From Amycolatopsis saalfeldensis (lineage in GTDB: Bacteria; Actinomycetota; Actinomycetes; Mycobacteriales; Pseudonocardiaceae): a DNA stretch of 64,000 nucleotides. How positions within the stretch are numbered: position 1 is the stretch's first letter; each line of letters opens with the position of its first letter. The position numbers were made by a program, and so were the translations under genes. Of this stretch, positions 11,565 to 21,059 are shown in pieces. Location: assembly GCF_900110575.1 (NCBI RefSeq), contig NZ_FOEF01000002.1, positions 1-64,000 on the forward strand, written 5' to 3'. Under the pieces are notes generated by a model. The model was not told the DNA's origin. It saw only the letters and a list, made by a program, of their open reading frames with translations, and searched no databases.

Positions 11565-12916
11565 CCGCCACCCTCACCGGAGCCGACGCGCCCGCCCGGC
11601 CGGTTTCGGTAGCCCGCAGCTTCCGTTTCGAGCTGGTCAAACTGCTCGCGCAGTGGCGGATTCGGTTGCTGGTACTGGCTTGCTGGATCGCGCCGGCCCT
11701 GTTCGTCGCCGTGGTGAGCCAGCAGAGCGACCTGCCCGTCGACACCCTCTTCGGCCGCTGGATGAACGCCACGGGCTGGGCCGGGCCGTTGGTGATGCTC
11801 GGATTCGCCGGCACGTACGCGCTCCCGCTGCTGACCTCCGTGGTCGCCGGAGACGTGTTCGCCTCCGAGGACCGGCTCGGGACCTGGCGCCACCTGCTGG
11901 TGGCGGTCCGCTCGCCGCGGCGGATCTTCGCGGCGAAGGCGCTGGCCAGCCTGACGGTGATCCTGGTCCTGGTGGCCGGGATGGCCGTTTCCAGCGCGGC
12001 CGGGGGAATCGCGGCGGTCGGCAGCCGTCCGCTGGCCGGGCTCGACGGCCACCAGCTCACGCCGGGCGGCGCGGCCGGGACGGTCCTGCTCGCGTGGGTC
12101 TGCGTGCTCGCCCCGGCGCTGGCGCTGGCCGCGATCGGGCTGCTCGGGTCCGTCGCCTGGGGGCGTTCGCCGATGGGCCTGCTGCTGCCCGTGGTCGTCG
12201 CCATCGTGCTGCTGCTCGCGCAGATGCTGCCGCTGCCGGTCGCGGTCCGGCTCGCGCTGCCCAGCTACGCCTTCATCGCGTGGAACGGCCTGTTCACCAG
12301 CCCGGCCCAGCTCGGCCCGCTGCTGATCGGGATCGCGGTCAGCCTGGTCTGGGCCGTGGTCGCGACCACGCTGGCGTACCGGCTGTTCCTGCGGCGTGAC
12401 TTCACCAGTTCCGGCTACGACGGCTCGGGGCGTCGCACGGTCGCCGTCGCCGGGCTGCCGCTCGTCGGGCTCGTCGCCGTCGCCGCGGCGGTCTTCGCCG
12501 TGGTGATCCCGGCGACCGGCTCGGGCATCGACCAGGCCAAGGTGCAGAGCTCGCTGGCCACGGCGTTCGGGCACCTCTATCGCCTCCAGACCGGGGAACT
12601 CCACCGCCCCGGCGTCACCGAGGAGCAGCTGGCGGCGACGGCGGCGTGCACCAAGGGCGGCGGCCTGATCGCCGCCGAAGGCCCCGGAAACGACTGGCGC
12701 TGCGTCGTTTCCTGGCATCTGCCCGGGGTCGAGGCCACCGGCTCGGCCATCTACCAGCTCGACATCACCTCGGACGGGCACTACGTCGCCGACGGCGACG
12801 GGCCGAAGGAAGTCAACGGCTACTTCCAGGTGCGCACCCCGGACGGCGACCAGCCCAACCCCCTCTGGCAGTTCGACGCGAACGTCGATCTTCTCTCCGC
12901 CACCCCGAAGGGATGA
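11561..12916 (+). CDS. ABC-2 type permease with extracytoplasmic C-terminal domain
   Basis: A 451-residue membrane protein. The first ~275 residues hold about six hydrophobic segments of an ABC-2 permease. A further transmembrane segment (GLPLVGLVAVAAAVFAVVIPAT) then leads into a ~130-residue soluble tail with two Cys (AACTKGGG, WRCVVSW), probably outside the membrane. Such a tail is unusual for simple ABC-2 permeases. It overlaps the ATPase gene upstream by 4 bp and the next gene by 4 bp, so the three are probably translationally coupled. I do not recognise the tail. Confidence 0.85.
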   Translation: MTATLTGADAPARPVSVARSFRFELVKLLAQWRIRLLVLACWIAPALFVAVVSQQSDLPVDTLFGRWMNATGWAGPLVMLGFAGTYALPLLTSVVAGDVFASEDRLGTWRHLLVAVRSPRRIFAAKALASLTVILVLVAGMAVSSAAGGIAAVGSRPLAGLDGHQLTPGGAAGTVLLAWVCVLAPALALAAIGLLGSVAWGRSPMGLLLPVVVAIVLLLAQMLPLPVAVRLALPSYAFIAWNGLFTSPAQLGPLLIGIAVSLVWAVVATTLAYRLFLRRDFTSSGYDGSGRRTVAVAGLPLVGLVAVAAAVFAVVIPATGSGIDQAKVQSSLATAFGHLYRLQTGELHRPGVTEEQLAATAACTKGGGLIAAEGPGNDWRCVVSWHLPGVEATGSAIYQLDITSDGHYVADGDGPKEVNGYFQVRTPDGDQPNPLWQFDANVDLLSATPKG

Positions 12917-15639
12917 ATCCCATGCAGGTAACGCGCCATCGACGGACCGGGAAGCGCCGGCAACGCGGCCGCCGGGTCCGGCTCACGATCACCGGCGCCG
13001 CCATTTTCGCCGTGGTCGCCGGCACCGGCGTCGCGTCCGCTTCGACGCAAGGGTTCGGGACCGACCAGGTCGGCCAGAACACCGACCGGGGCCTGGTCCT
13101 GTCCAGCGACCAGTACATCGCCCCGGTCGGCGATCGCCTCGTCGTGAACAACGGCAAGATCATGGCGTCGACGGTCAGCCCGGACGGCGGCCACCTCGCC
13201 GCGCTGACCACCGACGGCGGGATCGCGCTCACCATCGTGGACCTCAAGAGCTGGAAGGTGCAGCAGCTCGTGGGGAACTCCGCGACGGCGAACCTGCGCA
13301 TCCCCGGGAACGACGTCGGCCAGGAAGGCCCTTCGTACTCGCCCGACGGCAAGACGCTGTGGATGGCCCAGACCGACGGCTACCGCCGGTTCACGGTCAA
13401 CCCGGACGGCACCGTCGCGAACCCGTCCTTCGTGCCGATCCCGGCGGACGGGCCCAAGCACGGGCTCCCGGCCCAGGCGGTGTTCTCGCCCGACGGCAAG
13501 ACCGTGTACGCCGCGGTGAACGGGCAGAACCGCGTGATCGCTATCAACGCGGGCACCGGGGACATCCAGCAGAGCTGGGCCGTCGGCAACGCCCCGCGCG
13601 ACCTGGCGCTGGTCGGCTCCCGGCTCTACGTCGGCAATGAGGGCGGGCGCGCGCCCAGGCCCGGCGAGACCACGATCAACTCCTACAACACCCAGGTGCC
13701 CGCCGACCCGGTCACCGGCTCCACCACCACCGGCACGGTCAGCGTCATCGACCTGGCCAAGCCGGCGGCCGCGGTCGGCAGCATCGACGTCGGCCTGCAC
13801 CCGACCGCGCTGTACGCCAAGAACGGGACGCTGTTCGTCGCGAACACCAACAGCAACAACGTGTCCGTGATCGACACCGGCCGCAACAAGGTGATCCAGA
13901 CCATCGCGACCCAGCCGTGGCCGGAGGCGACGGTCGGGTACGAGCCGGACGGGATCACCCTCACCAACGACGGCCACCTGCTCGTGACCCTCGGGCGCGC
14001 CAACGCCCTCGCCGTCTACCGGTACTCCTCCCCGAAGGAGCCGGTCAGCTACGTCGGCCTGCTGCCGACGGACTACTTCCCGACGGCCGTCACCACGGTC
14101 GGGAAGGACGTGCTGATCTCCAACACCCGCGGCATCGACGCCCGCCGCCCGACCACCGCCGCCGGGCACGGCACCCACGACACCACGGCGAGCCTGCAGC
14201 GCTTCACCCTGCCGGACGACCGGGTGATCCGGGCCGACACGGCCAAGGTCTTCCAGCAGAACGGCTGGACCCCGGGGTCGGTCCAGGTGGCCAACGGCCA
14301 GGGCGGCAAGCGGCCGGTGCCGGTGCCCGCGCGGCTCGGCGACCCGTCGACGATCAAGCACGTCTTCCTGATCGTCAAGGAGAACCGGACTTACGACCAG
14401 CTCTTCGGCGACATCCCGGCCGGCGACGGCGACCCGGCGCTCGCGCAGTTCGGCGCGAACGTGACCCCGAACCAGCACGCGCTGACGAGTCAGTTCGGGT
14501 TGTACGACAACACCTACGACATCGGCACGAACTCCGCCGAGGGGCACAACTGGCTGATGCAGGCCGACAACCCGGAGTACACCGAGTCTTCGGCCGGCGA
14601 GTACCTGCGCAGCTACGACACCGAGGACGACGCGCTCGGCCACCAGAGCTCCGGGTTCCTCTGGAGCGGCGCCCAGGCCACCGGGAACACGGTGCGGGAC
14701 TTCGGCGAGTTCAACCAGTTCGAGACGACCCCGGCCGGCTCGAACTGGCAGTCCTTCTACTGCGACAGCAAGAACATGGCGGCGACCGGGGAGCCCACCG
14801 CGCTGCCCACCGTCACCTCCTCGCCGATCCCGTCGCTGAACGACGTGACCGTGCACTCCTTCCCGAAGTTCGACACCGGCATCCCGGACGTGTACCGGTA
14901 CCAGATCTGGAAGCAGGACTTCGAGAAGAACGGGCCGGCCAACCTGAACATGTTCTGGCTCTCCAGCGACCACACCGGCGGCCCGCCCAGCCCGGCCGCC
15001 CAGGTCGCCGACAACGACCTCGCGGTCGGCAAGATGGTCGACACCATCTCGCACAGCCCGTACTGGAAGGACTCCGCGATCTTCGTGGTGGAGGACGACT
15101 CCCAGGCCGGCCTCGACCACGTCGACGGCCACCGCGCCCCGATCCAGGTCATCAGCCCCTGGGCCCAGCACGGCACCGTCGACAACCACTACTACTCGCA
15201 GATCACGATGATCCGCACCATCGAGCAGATCCTCGGGGTCCAGCCGATGAACCAGAAGGACAGCGCGGCCACCCCGATGGCCGGGGCGTTCACGAAGAAG
15301 CCCGACTACACGCCGTTCAACGCGGTCCCGAACCGCACCTCGCTCACCGCCGGGCTGCCGACGCCGCCGGCCTGTGGTGCGGACACCACCGCGCCCGCAC
15401 CGTCCACTGTGGTCCCGGCTAGCCAGCAGCCGGTCGCCGCGCAGTGGCAGGAGTGGACCAAGCACCAGCGCCTGACCGGGCCGAACGCCACGGCCGACTA
15501 CGCCAATCCCACGCAGATGAACCACTTCACCTGGTACCAGATGCACGGGTGGACGCAGCCGTACCCCGGCGAGAACAAGATCTTCACGCCGGACCAGGTG
15601 CCCGGCGCCGCCATCCCGTCGGCCGAATCCGACGGCTGA
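12913..15639 (+). CDS. Secreted YncE-like beta-propeller / phosphoesterase fusion
   Basis: A 908-residue exported protein. A basic start and hydrophobic segment (LTITGAAIFAVVAGTGVASAS) form the signal. Residues ~60-470 carry repeated blades (SPDGGHLAA, SPDGKTLWM, SPDGKTVYAA, TALYAKNGTLFVANTNSNNVSVID), typical of YVTN/YncE propellers. From about residue 482 comes a phosphoesterase domain (HVFLIVKENRTYDQLFGD, NSAEGHNWLMQAD, then IFVVEDDSQAGLDHVDGHR). It presumably acts outside the membrane on a phosphorylated or phosphodiester substrate. The ATG at 12913 overlaps the permease stop; a second ATG at 12922 is possible. The coupling suggests function with the ABC transporter. Confidence 0.9.
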   Translation: MNPMQVTRHRRTGKRRQRGRRVRLTITGAAIFAVVAGTGVASASTQGFGTDQVGQNTDRGLVLSSDQYIAPVGDRLVVNNGKIMASTVSPDGGHLAALTTDGGIALTIVDLKSWKVQQLVGNSATANLRIPGNDVGQEGPSYSPDGKTLWMAQTDGYRRFTVNPDGTVANPSFVPIPADGPKHGLPAQAVFSPDGKTVYAAVNGQNRVIAINAGTGDIQQSWAVGNAPRDLALVGSRLYVGNEGGRAPRPGETTINSYNTQVPADPVTGSTTTGTVSVIDLAKPAAAVGSIDVGLHPTALYAKNGTLFVANTNSNNVSVIDTGRNKVIQTIATQPWPEATVGYEPDGITLTNDGHLLVTLGRANALAVYRYSSPKEPVSYVGLLPTDYFPTAVTTVGKDVLISNTRGIDARRPTTAAGHGTHDTTASLQRFTLPDDRVIRADTAKVFQQNGWTPGSVQVANGQGGKRPVPVPARLGDPSTIKHVFLIVKENRTYDQLFGDIPAGDGDPALAQFGANVTPNQHALTSQFGLYDNTYDIGTNSAEGHNWLMQADNPEYTESSAGEYLRSYDTEDDALGHQSSGFLWSGAQATGNTVRDFGEFNQFETTPAGSNWQSFYCDSKNMAATGEPTALPTVTSSPIPSLNDVTVHSFPKFDTGIPDVYRYQIWKQDFEKNGPANLNMFWLSSDHTGGPPSPAAQVADNDLAVGKMVDTISHSPYWKDSAIFVVEDDSQAGLDHVDGHRAPIQVISPWAQHGTVDNHYYSQITMIRTIEQILGVQPMNQKDSAATPMAGAFTKKPDYTPFNAVPNRTSLTAGLPTPPACGADTTAPAPSTVVPASQQPVAAQWQEWTKHQRLTGPNATADYANPTQMNHFTWYQMHGWTQPYPGENKIFTPDQVPGAAIPSAESDG

Positions 15640-15647
15640 TCGAGCTC

Positions 15648-15687
15648 GTGAGTGTTCGGGACGGTGAGAACCGTCCCGAACACTCAC
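15648..15687. terminator. Perfect 18-bp inverted repeat with GAGA loop
   Basis: GTGAGTGTTCGGGACGGT at 15648-15665, loop GAGA, and its exact reverse complement at 15670-15687. It lies 9 bp after the phosphoesterase stop and before the APC permease gene. It would form a very stable hairpin and probably terminates the three-gene operon. Its length and perfection are more than a terminator needs, so it could also be a dispersed genomic palindrome. Confidence 0.75.
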
Positions 15688-15733
15688 GGGCCCTTGGGCA
15701 CGGAGGGAGTCCCGGCTGAAGCGGCGTCTCGGG

Positions 15734-16972
15734 GTGCGCGACGCGGTGGTGATCGGGCTGGGCTCGATGATCGGCGCGGGAGTCTTCGCCGCGCTCGGCC
15801 CGGCAGCGGCCGCCGCCGGGAGCGGGCTGCCGCTCGGGCTGGCGCTCGCCGCGATCGTGGCCTACTGCAACGCGACCTCGTCGGCCCGGCTGGCGGCGCG
15901 TTACCCGTCTTCGGGCGGAACCTACGTCTACGGCCGCGAACGCCTCGGCGATTTCTGGGGTTTTCTCGCGGGCTGGGCCTTCGTCGTCGGGAAGACCGCG
16001 TCCTGCGCGGCCATGGCCCTCACCGCCGGCTTTTACCTGTGGCCGTCCGGCGCCCATGCGGTCGGCGCCGGGGCGGTGGTCGCGCTCACCGCGGTCAACT
16101 ACTTCGGGATCCGGAAGTCCGCCTGGCTGACGCGCGTCATCGTCGCCGTGGTGCTGGCGGTGCTCGCCGCCGTGGTCGTCGCGTGCCTGACCTCGCCGGC
16201 TGCCGACGTCGCCCGGTTCGGCCCCGGCGACGGCGTCAGTGCGGGCGGTGTCCTGCAGGCCGCCGGGCTGTTGTTCTTCGCGTTCGCCGGGTATGCCCGC
16301 GTCGCCACTCTCGGCGAGGAGGTCCGTGACCCGGCGCGGACCATCCGCCGCGCGATCCCGCTCGCGCTGGGCATCACCCTGGTGGTTTACGCCGCGGTCG
16401 CCCTGGCGGTGCTGGCAGTCCTCGGACCCGACCGCCTCGGCGCGGCTGTCGATCCGCTCGCCGAAGCCGTCCGGGTGGCGGGTGCCGGTTGGCTTGCCCC
16501 GGTGGTCCGGGCCGGTGCCGCGATCGCCGCGCTGGGGTCCCTGCTGGCGTTGATCCTCGGTGTCTCCCGGACGACGCTCGCGATGGCGCGCGACCGGCAC
16601 CTGCCCCCGGCGCTGGCCGCGATCCACCCCCGGTTCGAGGTGCCGCACCGCGCCGGACTCGCCGTCGGCGCCGTGGTCGTGGTGCTCACCGCGACGGCCG
16701 ATGTCCGTGCTGCGATCGGGTTTTCCTCCTTCGGCGTGCTGGCCTACTACGCGATCGCGAACGCCTCGGCGTGGACCCTCACCCCGGCGGAGGCCCGGCC
16801 ACCGAGGGTCGTGCCGGTGGCCGGGTTCGCCGGGTGCGTGGTGCTGGCGTTCGCGCTGCCGCTCGCCTCAGTGGTAGCCGGTGCCGCCGTCCTCGCGCTG
16901 GGCGCACTCCTTTTCGGGGTGCGCCGCACGCTGAGGGGACGGCTCAGCCGAGCGCGGTCAGCAGATCGGTGA
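15734..16972 (+). CDS. APC-superfamily amino-acid permease
   Basis: A 412-residue, about twelve-segment membrane protein. The start, DAVVIGLGSMIGAGVFAALGPA, is the APC-family first-helix motif; later FFAFAGYARVATLGEEVRDP is the conserved helix-6 motif. It should import amino acids or polyamines; the substrate is not predictable. The start is uncertain: GTG at 15734 is the first common start codon, but GGAGGGAG at 15702-15709 lies six bases ahead of an in-frame CTG at 15716 that would give MKRRLGV in front. Its 3' end overlaps the end of the converging DUF347 gene by 29 bp. Confidence 0.88.
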   Translation: MRDAVVIGLGSMIGAGVFAALGPAAAAAGSGLPLGLALAAIVAYCNATSSARLAARYPSSGGTYVYGRERLGDFWGFLAGWAFVVGKTASCAAMALTAGFYLWPSGAHAVGAGAVVALTAVNYFGIRKSAWLTRVIVAVVLAVLAAVVVACLTSPAADVARFGPGDGVSAGGVLQAAGLLFFAFAGYARVATLGEEVRDPARTIRRAIPLALGITLVVYAAVALAVLAVLGPDRLGAAVDPLAEAVRVAGAGWLAPVVRAGAAIAALGSLLALILGVSRTTLAMARDRHLPPALAAIHPRFEVPHRAGLAVGAVVVVLTATADVRAAIGFSSFGVLAYYAIANASAWTLTPAEARPPRVVPVAGFAGCVVLAFALPLASVVAGAAVLALGALLFGVRRTLRGRLSRARSADR

Positions 16973-18158
16973 GCGCGGGCTTCTCCTGCTTCGGGTCCGG
17001 GCTGGTCGCCCGCAGGCGTCGCAGGACCGTGTCGATCTTGCCGTCGACGGTGCTCCAGGCGGCCTCGTCTTTCGGCTTCAGGCGTGCTTCGGCGTTGTCC
17101 CAGCCGGTTTCGAGGTCGTCGACCCGGCTGGTCGCGCCGGACTGGTCCCCGGCGTTCAGCTTGCCCAGCGTGTCCTGGGTGATGGTGCGGAACTCCGAGA
17201 GGTCGCCCAGCGGGGAGACCTTCCCGGCAGCCGCGGGAGCGGCACCGGGCGGTGCGGCGACGGGCGTGGCGGAATCGGACTGGAGGGCGGACTTCCGGAG
17301 GGAGTACCCCGTTCCCGCGGCGACCAGGACCAGGACGAGGACCACGGCGGTCTGCCAGAGCCCGCCCCGGCCCGGTTCCGGCGAGTCGGCCGGGATGACG
17401 TCGGTCTTGGTCACCGACAGGTAGGTGACGACCGCGAGGATGCCGGCGACGAAGATCAGGCTCGTGACGGTCGTGCCCAGGCCCAGCCCGCCCTGGCCGG
17501 GGGACTGCGCGAGGTAGTCGCCGATCGACGCGCCGAGCGGGCGGGTCAGGATGTAGATGAACCAGAAGGCCGGCACCGGGTGCATCCCGAACCGCCAGGC
17601 GAGCGCGAGCACCGCGATCAGGCCCGCGACGATGCCGCCGGTCACCAGGTAGCCCAGCCCGAGCACCTCCGCCATGAGGTCGCCGGTCGCCGTGCCGAGG
17701 GCGAAGGTGAACAGCACCGCCAGCCAGTAGAACGCCTCCCGCCGCCGGGTGACGATGGAGTGGATGGACAGCGTCGCCTCGCTCGAGTACCAGGCCACGA
17801 AGGTGATGGCGAGCAGGACGGCGAAGACCAGCGTGCTCGTTTCGAGCGGGACGCCGAGGCTGTCGGTGAGGTTGTCGGTCACCAGCGTGCCGAAGACGCT
17901 GACCAGCGCCACCGTGAGCCAGTAGGTGGCCGGCACGTACCGCTTGGCCCGGAACTGGAGGACCAGCGCGACCACCAGCAGCGCGCCGGTGAGGACGGAA
18001 ACGCCGGTGAGGCCGAAGTTCAGGTTCACGTTCAGGAAGTCGGCCGCGGATTCGCCGACCGTGGTGCACAGGACCTTGACGATCCAGAAGTAGAGGGTCA
18101 CCTCCGGCACCTTGTTGAGGAGCCGGGTTTCCTGGGCGAGGGTGCGGTGCGAGGTCAT
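16944..18158 (-). CDS. DUF347-repeat membrane protein with C-terminal extension
   Basis: A 404-residue protein. Residues ~15-260 contain the repeated helix pairs of the DUF347 family (KVPEVTLYFWIVKVLCTTVGESAADF, later AFWFIYILTRPLGASIGDYL). Unlike its paralogue upstream it continues with another membrane segment and a ~110-residue tail: Ala/Pro linker, then charged helices (LSEFRTITQDTLGKLNAGD). The family's function is not established to my knowledge. The ATG at 18158 is preceded by GAAAGGG. The next gene upstream on the same strand is a shorter copy, so this is a tandem duplication. Confidence 0.8.
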   Translation of the reverse strand: MTSHRTLAQETRLLNKVPEVTLYFWIVKVLCTTVGESAADFLNVNLNFGLTGVSVLTGALLVVALVLQFRAKRYVPATYWLTVALVSVFGTLVTDNLTDSLGVPLETSTLVFAVLLAITFVAWYSSEATLSIHSIVTRRREAFYWLAVLFTFALGTATGDLMAEVLGLGYLVTGGIVAGLIAVLALAWRFGMHPVPAFWFIYILTRPLGASIGDYLAQSPGQGGLGLGTTVTSLIFVAGILAVVTYLSVTKTDVIPADSPEPGRGGLWQTAVVLVLVLVAAGTGYSLRKSALQSDSATPVAAPPGAAPAAAGKVSPLGDLSEFRTITQDTLGKLNAGDQSGATSRVDDLETGWDNAEARLKPKDEAAWSTVDGKIDTVLRRLRATSPDPKQEKPALTDLLTALG

Positions 18159-18293
18159 GATCCCTTTCGGCCGGCGGGTTCCCGACGCAAGATCGCGTGA
18201 GGACCCGTCAGACGGTAGGGGGTGCCGGATGAGGTATCGGCTCGGTGACGGTAAGTGTGCGGTAAACAATTCCCGGATTACCGCCGGGGAATG

Positions 18294-19073
18294 TCACCGG
18301 AATGCGGGCCGCCGTGCCGCGGTCAGATAACCGACGAGCGCGGCGATCACCAGCAGCAGGACGAGGCTGACCAGGCCGGTGCCCAGGTCGAGCCCGCCGC
18401 GCACGGGCGGCACGCCGAACCAGTCGGCGAACGAGGCGCCCAGCGGCCGCGTCAGGACGTAGGCGGCCCAGAACGTCGCGATGGCGCCGAGCCCGGCGAA
18501 CCGGCGGGCCAGCGGCGGGATCGCGATGGCCACCGCGAACATCAGTCCCGAGCCGAGGTAGCCCAGGCGCAGGGTCGTCGCGGTCAGGTCGCCCACGGCG
18601 GTGCCGAGCGCGAACGTGGTGACGACGGTGAGCCAGTAGAACAGCTCCCGGCGCGGCGTGGTGATGCTGTGGATCGACAACGTCTTCTCGATCCGTTGCC
18701 ACAGAACGAAGACAACCGCCAGCACGACCGCGAAGAAGACGGTCGACACCGCGTACGGCACACCGAGCCCGACGTGCAGGAAGTCGGCGGCCATGGTCCC
18801 GAACACGCTCACCATCACCACGGCCGTCCAGTACACCCAGGGCACGTACGTGCGAGCGCGGAACTGCGCGACCAGCGCCGCGGCGAACGCCAGCCCGCCC
18901 AGTGCCACGGCGATCACCGGATCCATCAGGTGCGCGAGGAAGTCGCTCGTCGTCTCGCCCATGCCGGTCGTGAGCACCTTGACGATCCAGAAGAGCGCGG
19001 TGACCTCCGGGACCTTGCTGGCAGCGACGCGGCCGGCCACGGGACCGCCCTCGCGCAGTTCTGCTGAAGTCAT
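18294..19073 (-). CDS. DUF347-repeat membrane protein (tandem paralogue)
   Basis: A 259-residue multi-pass protein with the same motifs as its downstream neighbour: KVPEVTALFWIVKVLTTGMGETTSDF near the start and YVLTRPLGASFADWFG near the end, and FYWLTVVTTFALGTAVGDL in the middle. It lacks the C-terminal extension of the other copy. The ATG at 19073 gives a start (MTSAELREGG) matching the paralogue's layout. 135 bp separate the two genes, so each may have its own promoter. The 281 bp upstream (19074-19354) hold no gene I can support. Confidence 0.8.
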   Translation of the reverse strand: MTSAELREGGPVAGRVAASKVPEVTALFWIVKVLTTGMGETTSDFLAHLMDPVIAVALGGLAFAAALVAQFRARTYVPWVYWTAVVMVSVFGTMAADFLHVGLGVPYAVSTVFFAVVLAVVFVLWQRIEKTLSIHSITTPRRELFYWLTVVTTFALGTAVGDLTATTLRLGYLGSGLMFAVAIAIPPLARRFAGLGAIATFWAAYVLTRPLGASFADWFGVPPVRGGLDLGTGLVSLVLLLVIAALVGYLTAARRPAFR

Positions 19074-19354
19074 GGCGGAATTCTCGCAGCCGGGCCGGTC
19101 CCGCCGATGGCCGGAATGATTCTTCCGCCGGCGTCCCCGTTGCTGGTTTTGCCGGTTTCGTGATGGCGGAAAGATAACCTCGGGCGAACCTGCCGCTAAC
19201 CTTCGCGACGGTATTGTGCCGCCGTTTTTCCCGGCCGGCGACTGAATCCAGTTCATTCGATGTTCGCCCCGCTGTCTCCCAGGATCTTTCTCGGCAGCCT
19301 GGAATACGTCGGGCGCCGGAGTTCCCGGGCGCCGGAGAAAGCAGGAGGAGATTC

Positions 19355-20971
19355 GTGTCGAGAATTCGCACATGCTCGGTGCTCGCCGCGGCGGGGCTGT
19401 TCGCCACCGCTGTGCCGGCGACGGCGGACCAGCCCGGCCAGCAGCAGCGGCACGTGCTGCTCGTCTCGGTCGACGGGCTGCACCAGTCCGACCTCGCCTG
19501 GTACACGGCGGCGCACCCGCAGTCGGCGCTGGCGGGACTGGTCGGGCACGGCACGTCGTACACCCACGCGAGCACGCCGGTGCCCTCCGATTCCTTCCCC
19601 GGCATGGTCGGCCAGGTGACCGGCGGCAACCCGGCGACGACCGGCGTCTACTACGACGCCACGTACAACCACGCGCTGCTTCCCGCGGGCACGAAGAACT
19701 GCGCGGGCGTGCAGCCCGGCGTCCTCGTCGACTACACCGAGGATCTCGACCGGAACAAGGATTCCGTCGACGCCGGGCAGGGCCTCCCGAACCTGCCGGA
19801 CGGCGTGCTGAAGATGACCGGCGACCCGCGCACGCTGATCGATCCCGCGAAGCTGCCGGTGGACCCGCGGACCTGCAAGCCCGTGTACCCGCACCAGTAC
19901 CTGCGGGTCAACACGGTGTTCGAGGTCGCCCGCCAGGCCGGCCTGCGGACCGCGTGGTCGGACAAGCACCCCGCGTACGAAATGCTCAGCGGCCCCTCCG
20001 GGACCGGCATCCAGGACCTGTTCACCCCGGAGATCAACAGCGTGGTGGGCAGCGGTGACTGGACCACGGACAACGCCGCGACCCAGCGCTACGACGGCTA
20101 CAAGGCCCAGGCGGTGCTCAACGAGATCGACGGGTACGACCACAGCCGCACCACGCAGACCGGCACGCCGGCGGTGTTCGGGCTGAACTTCCAGTCGGTG
20201 TCCACCGCCCAGAAGCTCCCGGTCTCGGGCGGTCAGCCCGGCGGGTACCTGCCCGGCGGCGCGCCGGGACCGGTGCTGCGCTCGGCACTCGACTTCGTCG
20301 ACCGCCAGATCGGGGCGTTCACCGCCGAGCTGAAGCGCCGTCACCTCGACAAGAGCACCACCGTGGTGCTTTCCGCCAAGCACGGCCAGTCGCCGATCGA
20401 CCCGGCCGCGCTCACCCGCATCGATGACGGCGCCCTCCTCGACGGCCTGAACGCCGCCTGGCGCGCGGCCCACCCGGGCACGCCGGACCTGGTCGCACTG
20501 TCCACTGACGACGACGCCATGCTGCTGTGGCTCTCGGACCGCTCGCCCGCGGCGACGTCGTTCGCCAAGAACTACCTGCTGGCCCAGTCGGGGAACGGAA
20601 ACGGGATCACCGGCGCGGCGAAGCCGTTTGTCCACTCGGGACTGACGGCGGTCCACGCGGGAGCCGACGCGGCCCGTTACTTCGGCGTCCGGCCCGGCGA
20701 CGCCCGGGTCCCGGACCTCGTCGGCGTGGTCGTGCCCGGGGTCGTGTTCACCGGCGGCAAGTCGAAGATCGCCGAGCACGGCGGCGCGTCCGCGGACGAC
20801 CGGGCCGTGCCGCTGGTGGTGAGCGGGACCGGCCGCGGCACGGTCGAGACCGGGGCGGTCGAAACCACGCAGATCGCCCCGACGATCCTGCGGCTGCTGG
20901 ACCTCGACCCGCGCTCGCTCGACGCGGTGCGCGCCGAGGGCACGCGGGTGCTGCCGGGGCTTCGTGAGTGA
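19355..20971 (+). CDS. Secreted type I phosphodiesterase / nucleotide pyrophosphatase-like protein
   Basis: A 538-residue alkaline-phosphatase-superfamily protein. The GTG at 19355 follows GGAGGAG by five bases and begins a signal peptide (TCSVLAAAGLFATAVPATA). HVLLVSVDGLHQSDL provides the first metal-binding Asp. TPVPSDSFPGMVGQVTGG holds the probable nucleophile (Ser in place of Thr). LSAKHGQSPID takes the position where many members have DHG. EHGGASADDRAVPLVVSG and VETTQIAPTILRLL complete the pattern. It should cleave phosphodiester or pyrophosphate bonds outside the cell. Confidence 0.88.
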   Translation: MSRIRTCSVLAAAGLFATAVPATADQPGQQQRHVLLVSVDGLHQSDLAWYTAAHPQSALAGLVGHGTSYTHASTPVPSDSFPGMVGQVTGGNPATTGVYYDATYNHALLPAGTKNCAGVQPGVLVDYTEDLDRNKDSVDAGQGLPNLPDGVLKMTGDPRTLIDPAKLPVDPRTCKPVYPHQYLRVNTVFEVARQAGLRTAWSDKHPAYEMLSGPSGTGIQDLFTPEINSVVGSGDWTTDNAATQRYDGYKAQAVLNEIDGYDHSRTTQTGTPAVFGLNFQSVSTAQKLPVSGGQPGGYLPGGAPGPVLRSALDFVDRQIGAFTAELKRRHLDKSTTVVLSAKHGQSPIDPAALTRIDDGALLDGLNAAWRAAHPGTPDLVALSTDDDAMLLWLSDRSPAATSFAKNYLLAQSGNGNGITGAAKPFVHSGLTAVHAGADAARYFGVRPGDARVPDLVGVVVPGVVFTGGKSKIAEHGGASADDRAVPLVVSGTGRGTVETGAVETTQIAPTILRLLDLDPRSLDAVRAEGTRVLPGLRE

Positions 20972-21059
20972 ACCGGATTTGCCGCGCGCTGGCCCTGCGC
21001 TAACCCGGACTTCAGCTCCGCATTGGTAACTTCCGGCAAGGAGGACACGGAGGTTTCGG

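Noticed and set aside
12820..15687. A 955-codon minus-strand frame opposite the propeller-phosphatase gene
   Set aside because: Composition (Val/Arg/Gly/Asp-rich, no hydrophobic or catalytic motif) is that of an antisense frame; the plus-strand protein has a signal peptide and two recognisable domains.
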